A stretch of DNA of 29,612 nt from JBKJVQ01 sp046717125 (lineage in GTDB: Bacteria > Pseudomonadota > Alphaproteobacteria > Rhizobiales > Methyloligellaceae), in NCBI GenBank assembly GCA_046717125.1, contig JBKJVQ010000171.1, positions 1 through 29,612 of the forward strand. Direction: 5' to 3'. The position numbers and the translations under genes are program-made. A model generated the notes under the pieces. The model saw nothing but the letters and a program-made list of their open reading frames with translations, had not been told where the DNA came from and did no database searches. Shown here one piece after another: positions 24,311-29,612 of the stretch; positions within the stretch are counted from its first letter, which is position 1; each line of letters begins with the position of its first letter.

Positions 24311-24432
24311 CCCCCTCACCCGAATTGCTTCGCAATTCGACCTCTCCCCACAGGGGAGAGGTATAGACCGGGCCCGGTGCGAACACCTCTCCCCTGTGGG
24401 GAGAGGTCGACCCGAAGGGTCGGGTGAGGGGG
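24311..24432. repeat. Intergenic palindromic repeat element (copy 2)
   Basis: A second copy of the element at 5968-6121. The left arm has CCCCCTCACCC, a GAATTGC/GCAATTC hairpin and GACCTCTCCCC; the right arm has GGGGAGAGGTCGACCC and GGGTCGGGTGAGGGGG. The centre is itself an inverted repeat, CCCCACAGGGGAGAGGT paired with ACCTCTCCCCTGTGGGG, around GGGCCC. It fills most of the gap between fhcC and pabBC and could act as a transcript boundary or mRNA stabiliser there. Confidence 0.8.
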
Positions 24433-24481
24433 ATAAGAACAAATTCAGTGGCGGGCAACAGGCGTTGTGCCGCAACCGGCC

Positions 24482-25285
24482 CTACCGCGCGATGAGGATC
24501 TCGCCTTTGCCCTTGGCGGCCATGTCGCCCATCAGCCGGCGCGCGCGGCCGGAGAAGCGGGCGTGGACGCCGAGCCGTTCGAGCTCCGTGCCGAGCAGGC
24601 GCAAATAGGTGAACTCGGCGACGCCGCTGTCGACATAGCTCGGCAGGAGGTCGTCCGGTTCGCGTGCCATAACGAAAGAGCCGCGCCGTGCTGCGATGCC
24701 GGTGCGCAGGCCCGCTCCGCGCATGATGACGATCGTCCCGGCGATCATCCGCGCCCCGACGTCGTCGCCCGTCTTCCCTTCCAGAACCACAAGCCCACGG
24801 CGCATGCGCTCGCCGATCCGGTGGCCGGACTTGCCGCGCACAATAAGTGTTCCGCCCTGCATGCCGAGCATGGATGCCGGCCTTGGGCCGGCCGCGCCGT
24901 CGCCCGCGTCGCCGCCGATCTCGATATGCCCGCCGGACATCGACGCGCCCACGCCTGCGCCCGCATCGCCCGATACGCGCAGGATGCCGCCCTCCATGCC
25001 CGCGCCCGCCCATGCGCCGACATCGCCGTCTGCCTCGATCGTGCCCGAGCGCATGCCGCGCGCGACTCCGTCGCAGCGATGGTCCAGCGCGACAAACCGC
25101 AGCACATCCTGCTTGATGGTCCGCACGCGGAACACATCGCCGACGCGGATCCCGCTCCGGCCGGAACCAATATCCAGTTTCTCGATATTCTCGGGGTTAA
25201 GCGAGAACAGCCGGTCGGGCGTCAGCCGCCACAGATCGAGCCGCGCGGTCGGTCGGGTCCGCAGGGCGAGTTCGATGCCGCTCAC
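24482..25285 (-). CDS. fhcC: Formyltransferase/hydrolase complex subunit C
   Basis: This 267-aa protein is homologous to formylmethanofuran dehydrogenase subunit C. It is built of repeated G-x-M-x-G-G-x-I-x-V-x-G-D-A-G units (about 75-200) that form a parallel beta-helix like the C-terminal domain of glutamate synthase. In methylotrophs it is a structural subunit of the Fhc complex, which works with tetrahydromethanopterin and methylofuran to release formate. GTG 25285 overlaps the TGA of fhcD (GTGA) and has GGAG upstream. It is the last fhc gene of the operon. Confidence 0.93.
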   Translation of the reverse strand: MSGIELALRTRPTARLDLWRLTPDRLFSLNPENIEKLDIGSGRSGIRVGDVFRVRTIKQDVLRFVALDHRCDGVARGMRSGTIEADGDVGAWAGAGMEGGILRVSGDAGAGVGASMSGGHIEIGGDAGDGAAGPRPASMLGMQGGTLIVRGKSGHRIGERMRRGLVVLEGKTGDDVGARMIAGTIVIMRGAGLRTGIAARRGSFVMAREPDDLLPSYVDSGVAEFTYLRLLGTELERLGVHARFSGRARRLMGDMAAKGKGEILIAR

Positions 25286-26202
25286 CGCATGATCTCCTTC
25301 AGATGGAAATGATGCGGGCCGAGATTGCCGCCATAATTACCCGCTGAGATACGCGTCACGCCCTCGCGTTCGCCGCCCTTGCACACGGCTTCGATCCCGG
25401 CGCGCATGGCTTTCGCGATCGAGTCCGCCGTGAGCCCGTCGATGACGATCTCGAGCACCGCCTGCGCTTCCGCATCGAGCGCGGAATTCACCGCGCCGCG
25501 CAGGGTCGGGCAGTAGGCGTCGTTGGTCGAGGCGATTTGGCCCTTGTATTTGGAGCCGACCTTCGAGCCCGAGCGCACGATGCCGCCGGGAAACGGCGTG
25601 ATGACATCCGCAAGTTTCCCCATCGCCGCGACGGCGCGTTCGCACGCCTTGAGCACCGCCTTGTGCGATTTGCCGATAACGAGGAGATTGCCGCCGCCGA
25701 CCGCGCCTTCGGTCATACCGGTCTTCTCCTCGACCAGGAATTCGCCGTCCATGACCGGTATGCGCCAGAAGCGGCGGCCGCCCACGATCTTCGACATCTG
25801 CCAGCCATCGCCAAAAAACCGGAGCGAAGAGCCGAGCTTTAAATGCTTCGATCCTTCGAGCCCGGCGAAGCAGGCCGAGCCGGGACTGGTGAGCACGCAC
25901 TGGCCGACGCGATTGCGAAGCTGGGTCTGGAGGCCATTCGCGTCCATTGCGAAGATGAGCACGGACTGGCCGGGGCGGCCGTCCATTGTCTCGTTGGCGG
26001 GGACTTCGCGCTCGATCCCCGCCTCTGCGCCGCAGCCGATGACGGAGGTCGCGAAGCCCGTCATGGTGCGCGCGGCGATCAGCGCCCATTCTTCGGTCGG
26101 AGCGGTGACGATGATGCGTGTGCCGACCATCGGGAAGGCTTCGGCGAACGTGTCGTCGATCGTGACGCCCTTATAAACCAGCGCCTTTTTCACCGGAGGC
26201 AT
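25282..26202 (-). CDS. fhcD: Formylmethanofuran:tetrahydromethanopterin formyltransferase (Ftr) subunit D
   Basis: This 306-aa cytoplasmic enzyme transfers the formyl group from N5-formyl-tetrahydromethanopterin to the furan cofactor. Family features include the start V-T-I-D-D-T-F-A-E-A-F-P-M, A-T-S-V-I-G-C-G-A-E-A-G-I, the long F-P-G-G-I-V-R-S-G-S-K-V-G-S-K-Y segment and the ending N-Y-G-G-N-L-G-P-H-H-F-H-L. The length is that of Ftr proteins. ATG 26202 lies 13 bp inside the end of fhcA, and fhcC overlaps its stop, so all three are translated together. Confidence 0.96.
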   Translation of the reverse strand: MPPVKKALVYKGVTIDDTFAEAFPMVGTRIIVTAPTEEWALIAARTMTGFATSVIGCGAEAGIEREVPANETMDGRPGQSVLIFAMDANGLQTQLRNRVGQCVLTSPGSACFAGLEGSKHLKLGSSLRFFGDGWQMSKIVGGRRFWRIPVMDGEFLVEEKTGMTEGAVGGGNLLVIGKSHKAVLKACERAVAAMGKLADVITPFPGGIVRSGSKVGSKYKGQIASTNDAYCPTLRGAVNSALDAEAQAVLEIVIDGLTADSIAKAMRAGIEAVCKGGEREGVTRISAGNYGGNLGPHHFHLKEIMR

Positions 26203-27818
26203 GGCAGGGCCTCGAAGCGATCCTCACGCGCGTAAAGCGTGTCCGGCACAGAGAACAGCGCCGGGTCGACGCCGTAGTAGCGGTCGTAGAATTTCTCCAC
26301 GCGCTGCGTGACGGCGCGGTCGACCTCCGGCGTTACCCGGATGCAACGGCCATAAGGCGTTTTTACCACCTCGCCCTTGCGCACGACGACCTCACCGTCC
26401 TTCAGCACGAGATCGGCGCGGGTGAACATGGCGCGCCTGTCCGCACTGTCGGTATAGACCGCGACATCGGCGACCGCGCCCTCGCCCAGATGACCGCGAT
26501 CCTTCAGGCCGAGCAGCCGCGCAGGTCCTCCGCGCGTGAGGATCGCGATCTCGCTCAACGTCAGCTCGCGGCCAATGCCCGGCAGATGGATGCATTCGCG
26601 TGAGGCCTCCGGGATTTTCTCCAGCCACTTGGCGCGCTCGTCCGCGCTCATCAGAAGCTCGATAATCTCGGGATAGCGCGTGAATAGCGCGCCGTTCGGA
26701 TGATCGGTCGTGAGCAGGACGCGCCAGAGATCGTCGGCGAGCAGCATCAGCTCCAGCCCGATCGCCCACTGGATGGCGTTCACAAAACTCTTCGCTTTGT
26801 ATTTGTACGGAACGATGCCGATGCCGTTGCCGTCGCCGTCCTGGATCAGCCATTTGTTCGGGTTGGCCGCGCGCCGACCGTCGAACTGGCGCAGAACGTC
26901 GCCGGAGATCGTGACCGTCTGGCCGAACATGACCTGGCCGACATCGACCGTGACGTTCTTGTGCCGCTTCAGCGCCTCGATCAGGCGCGGGCTTTCCGAG
27001 CAAAGTCCCCGCTCGCCGCCCTTGCCGTAGCAATAGAACTGGATATGAGCGAAGTGGATCGGCTGACCCTCCGCCGCCTCCATGCTCGCCACAGCCATGT
27101 CGATATTGCCGGCGACGCCGAGATTGTTGATGTGCGTGTGCGCAGGATGCGGAACGCCGAGTTCGACCACCGCCTTCTGCATCGCGCGCATGATTTTGCG
27201 CGACGAGACCCCGTAGCGCGGCACTTCGTCGTCGAGGCCGAACGTGCGGGCGTTGAATTTGAAGGCCGCCGCACCGCCCGCATTGATGACCTTCAGCCCG
27301 ATCCCCTTGGAACGCGACAGCGTGTAGGCGACCCAGTCGACCAGCTCGCCTTCGCTCGCGCCGTGGCGCAGGAGCTGGAGCGAGTAATCGTCATTGCCGA
27401 GGATGGTCAGTGCGCCGACATCGATGATCGGAATGTCCATCAGCTCGAGATGAGAGTTGAGTGCGGTGGTCGGCGCGACGGCGGGCTCAATCACCGCGGT
27501 ATAGCCCATGCGCGCATATTCGCAGCCGGTGCGGAACGCGCTCCAGTCGGCCGGGCCCATCGCATGGCCGGGGCCCGCGGCGAGCGCCTGCAGCTCCGGC
27601 ATCAGAATGCGCGCCTGATTGACGTTGGCGCCGGCGATGTGGGAGTGCGGATCGATCGCGCCGGCCATGATGATCTTGCCGGACACATCGTGCGTCTCGC
27701 CGGCCTCCCCACCCTCGGGCGCGGCGACCATGCGGCCATTCTCAATGAAGAGGTCGCGCACCTCATCAACGCCGTTGACCGGGTCGATTACCCTGCCGCC
27801 CTGCAATTTGACCCGCAT
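26190..27818 (-). CDS. fhcA: Formyltransferase/hydrolase complex subunit A (amidohydrolase)
   Basis: This 542-aa protein is the amidohydrolase-family subunit that hydrolyses the formyl-furan intermediate to formate. Metal-binding motif D-P-H-S-H gives H58 and H60; A-H-T-H-I-N-N-L at 226-233 supplies further His ligands; a lysine in N-A-G-G-A-A-A-F-K (K187) is in the region that carries the carboxylated Lys in archaeal FwdA; and T-T-D-H-P-N-G fits the late Asp ligand block. ATG 27818 overlaps the stop of fhcB in TGATG. The protein looks complete. Together with FhcB, C and D it marks H4MPT-dependent formaldehyde oxidation. Confidence 0.95.
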   Translation of the reverse strand: MRVKLQGGRVIDPVNGVDEVRDLFIENGRMVAAPEGGEAGETHDVSGKIIMAGAIDPHSHIAGANVNQARILMPELQALAAGPGHAMGPADWSAFRTGCEYARMGYTAVIEPAVAPTTALNSHLELMDIPIIDVGALTILGNDDYSLQLLRHGASEGELVDWVAYTLSRSKGIGLKVINAGGAAAFKFNARTFGLDDEVPRYGVSSRKIMRAMQKAVVELGVPHPAHTHINNLGVAGNIDMAVASMEAAEGQPIHFAHIQFYCYGKGGERGLCSESPRLIEALKRHKNVTVDVGQVMFGQTVTISGDVLRQFDGRRAANPNKWLIQDGDGNGIGIVPYKYKAKSFVNAIQWAIGLELMLLADDLWRVLLTTDHPNGALFTRYPEIIELLMSADERAKWLEKIPEASRECIHLPGIGRELTLSEIAILTRGGPARLLGLKDRGHLGEGAVADVAVYTDSADRRAMFTRADLVLKDGEVVVRKGEVVKTPYGRCIRVTPEVDRAVTQRVEKFYDRYYGVDPALFSVPDTLYAREDRFEALPCLR

Positions 27819-28915
27819 CAGGCAGCCGCCCTTTCCGACGACACATGTCCGATTATGCGGCGCAGCACATCGGCCACGGACGGCAGATCGCTCGTGCCCG
27901 AAGCCGGAACGTTCGCGACCGCCCCGAGGCGCGGATCATAGAGCGCCGCATCATGGTCGCGGCCAGGTGTCGCCACCTCGATGACGATGTCGGCTTGAGC
28001 AGACACACCTTTCGGCACGAGCGCCACTGTCGTGCGCCGGGGAACATCCGTCCCCTCTCCCGGAAACGATGCGATCCATAGCGAGCAGTCCGCATCGCCT
28101 GATTCAATCATGCGCCGTCCGGCATAGTGGATGGGATCATGCTCGGGCTCATGTCCGCCGAGACGCGTACGCAGCGGCAGGCCGCAGGTCCAGGCACAGA
28201 GCTGGTTTACGCCATAGGCGTTGTCGCGGTCGCCGACCGGCAGAGTCGTCGCACGCTTCTCATGATTCAGGTGCTTCACCATGTCAGTGACGGTCTGCAT
28301 CAGGCCCGGGTCGAGCTCGTCCGGCGCGAAGGCGAACAGCGAAAAATGCGCCGCGCGCAATTTTTGCGCGGCAGCGGAAATCGACTTCACCAGCTTTTTG
28401 TCGAGTGCGTCCTCGTTCCGGCGCCTGCCGTGAACGGCCGCGCCGAGCGCCGGAAGAACATCCCCAAGCGGAGCGCCGGTCAGAGCCAACATACGGGACT
28501 TGTCGATATGCCCGGGAAGCGCCTGCCGATACGCCGAAACAAGAATGACTTCGCGCGGATTGTCGCCCGGACGTGGCAGGCCATCGGCAAAGGCCGCATC
28601 GATCAGGCCGAAATCGCGCGCAAGCGGCGCGGCCCCGACGATGACGGTTACATCCGGCCGGTTTCGCGCTTCGCCCGGGGTCGTGAACATGGTCCCGGTC
28701 TCGCGCAGGAGTGACGCCATGCGCAACGGTCCCTCACTCGCCCAATGGTCCACGACCGCTCCGATCGCGCCAGCCAGACGCAGCGCTTCCCGCGCGCCGT
28801 CCATGTCGGTGGCGAGGCCTGCGATCACCGGATTTTTGGCTTGGGACAGGGTATCCGCCGCGCGCGACACCGCCACGCCGAACTCGGCCTCCCTGCCCCC
28901 CACAAGGGCGGTCAT
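27818..28915 (-). CDS. fhcB: Formyltransferase/hydrolase complex subunit B
   Basis: This 365-aa protein is homologous to formylmethanofuran dehydrogenase subunit B, a relative of molybdopterin oxidoreductases. As in other bacterial FhcB proteins, it lacks an N-terminal Cys-rich 4Fe-4S motif, in line with the complex acting as a hydrolase rather than a redox enzyme. Recognisable blocks are A-G-L-A-T-D-M-D-G-A near the N-terminus, C-A-W-T-C-G-L-P-L-R, and E-x-D-P-I-H-Y-A-G-R-R. ATG 28915 is preferred, with AAGGTGG upstream; GTG 28924 is possible but has a weaker site. First gene of the fhcBADC order, with the next start overlapping its stop. Confidence 0.92.
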   Translation of the reverse strand: MTALVGGREAEFGVAVSRAADTLSQAKNPVIAGLATDMDGAREALRLAGAIGAVVDHWASEGPLRMASLLRETGTMFTTPGEARNRPDVTVIVGAAPLARDFGLIDAAFADGLPRPGDNPREVILVSAYRQALPGHIDKSRMLALTGAPLGDVLPALGAAVHGRRRNEDALDKKLVKSISAAAQKLRAAHFSLFAFAPDELDPGLMQTVTDMVKHLNHEKRATTLPVGDRDNAYGVNQLCAWTCGLPLRTRLGGHEPEHDPIHYAGRRMIESGDADCSLWIASFPGEGTDVPRRTTVALVPKGVSAQADIVIEVATPGRDHDAALYDPRLGAVANVPASGTSDLPSVADVLRRIIGHVSSERAAA

Positions 28916-28924
28916 GGCGCCCAC

Positions 28925-29416
28925 CTTTTCATACCAAGGTCTAAATCTGCAAGCGCGATGCGCTGCGGGATGCGTTCAGGCTGACCTGGCGAGCAGATGT
29001 GCGCGTGCATGACGTCTGCCGCGTGGCACGCTATTGAAGCCTCGGCGACGATCATGGGGATGGAGCGGGATAACGGCGAATGACCTTCATCCCGCATTCA
29101 GGTGTAATTTACGATCGTAAGCATTGACGTCAAACCGAGGGCTCAATCGGTTCGTATGAAGAACGGGTTCGGACTGCCGATGCGGAACGGCAGCCGGACA
29201 GCCGGCGATGCGCGACCTGTGTGGTCACCAAGGCGACTCCGCATCGCCTGTGACCCGGGCTTTGCCCTGGGTCAGCGCTCGCCGGCTTGAGCATGATCCT
29301 CCGAAAGGCAGAGGTCAAGCTTCAAATCCTGTCAGATGCGCCATATTTCTCAATGGGTTAGCCAGCAGACGCCGGTTCTTCCTAATCGGGGGTAAGCAAA
29401 GGGTAAGCAGCCGGAG
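28925..29416. other. Repeat-rich intergenic region
   Basis: No convincing gene is seen in these 492 bp. It holds a GACCCGGGC/CCCTGGGTC hairpin at 29252-29273, a short GGCGA/TCGCC hairpin just before it, and a partial copy of the GAGCATGAT repeat at 29288-29325. GGGTAAGCA occurs twice near 29389-29409. The fhc promoter should lie near its left end, but no -35/-10 pair stands out. A 62-codon reading frame on the minus strand (29130-29318) has no ribosome site and runs through the repeats. Confidence 0.6.
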
Positions 29417-29611
29417 CTATTTCGGCTCCGTTGCGCCGCCGGCTGCGTATCCAAGTGCCTGGGCCTTTTCGATCACCTCTCGCTCCGGCCGGCAGAGCAT
29501 TTCCGCAATCTCGGCAGAGGTCATGACGTCCTCGATCGCCGAGCGAAGGTCGTGTTCGTCGAGTTCTGACCAAGGCCTGCCAGCGTTCAGCTGCTCGACA
29601 TTCTTGAACAT
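29417..29611 (-). CDS. Small HTH-like hypothetical protein
   Basis: A 64-aa protein whose ATG lies one base from the window end, so a longer form starting outside cannot be excluded. The middle reads W-S-E-L-D-E-H-D-L-R, then M-T-S-A-E-I-A-E-M-L-C-R-P-E-R-E-V-I-E-K-A-Q-A-L-G-Y. This resembles the Myb/SANT- or HTH-like pattern (W...D...L...S-x-x-E-I-A-x-x-L-x-R...V-x-x-K-A-x-x-L-G) of small Rhizobiales DNA-binding proteins. Function is unknown; DNA binding is inference. Confidence 0.6.
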   Translation of the reverse strand: MFKNVEQLNAGRPWSELDEHDLRSAIEDVMTSAEIAEMLCRPEREVIEKAQALGYAAGGATEPK

Positions 29612-29612
29612 C

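Noticed and set aside
22419..25013. Reading pabB as an 864-aa protein starting inside fhcC
   Set aside because: The extra N-terminus is a frame-shifted translation of fhcC and of the repeat element; pabB homology begins at GTG 24266.
26700..27941. 413-codon plus-strand open frame opposite fhcA
   Set aside because: fhcA is unmistakable on the minus strand; the opposite frame shows only shadow composition.
29130..29318. 62-codon minus-strand open frame as a gene
   Set aside because: No ribosome site; it crosses a hairpin and a dispersed repeat and has the composition of repeat-derived sequence.

Overview
The window suggests a high-GC alphaproteobacterium of the order Hyphomicrobiales (Rhizobiales), probably a methylotroph. 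The basis is a complete fhc operon (formyltransferase/hydrolase complex of the tetrahydromethanopterin C1 pathway), Rhizobiales-style intergenic palindromic repeats, and several periplasmic c-type cytochromes. The genus cannot be fixed from the sequence. Apart from the first 0.7 kb and two small secreted-protein genes near 21.3-22.4 kb, almost every gene lies on the minus strand.

Layout. 1-704: the 3' part of a tRNA-Val(CAC), then a BrnT/BrnA toxin-antitoxin operon with paired palindromic operators and an apparently leaderless toxin start. 701-5829 (minus): a four-gene putative operon made of a group IV PLP decarboxylase, an agmatinase-type ureohydrolase, an 823-aa membrane-anchored protein of unknown function and a small SET-domain protein. 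5830-6141: palindromic repeat element. 6142-21080 (minus): the most unusual block. In transcription order it encodes a WD40-caspase fusion lipoprotein, a class II cytochrome c, a diheme cytochrome c, an intact secreted caspase-like protease, a caspase homologue with Ser in place of the catalytic Cys plus a DUF4384-like domain, a 979-aa two-CXXCH protein with the same DUF4384-like domain, an OmpA-domain protein, a caspase homologue lacking both catalytic residues with a peptidoglycan-binding-like domain, and an aldo/keto reductase. 21283-22352 (plus): two small exported proteins, the first with 18-residue tandem repeats. 22419-28915 (minus): fhcB-fhcA-fhcD-fhcC, translationally coupled, followed by a pabB-pabC fusion. 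28925-29416: a repeat-rich non-coding stretch. 29417-29611: a small HTH-like protein.

How the genes may work together. The fhc genes release formate from formyl-tetrahydromethanopterin. The pabBC product supplies p-aminobenzoate, the precursor of both folate and methanopterin cofactors. The decarboxylase and ureohydrolase converge on putrescine. The 7.2-21.1 kb block brings together, all with export signals, two apparently active caspase-like proteases (one on a WD40 scaffold), two catalytically dead homologues, three c-type cytochromes and two wall-anchoring modules. WD40 scaffold, cytochrome c and caspase are also the parts of the animal apoptosome. A related function here is only a hypothesis, but a shared envelope pathway in which proteolysis is tied to redox or heme state is a reasonable reading of the gene content.
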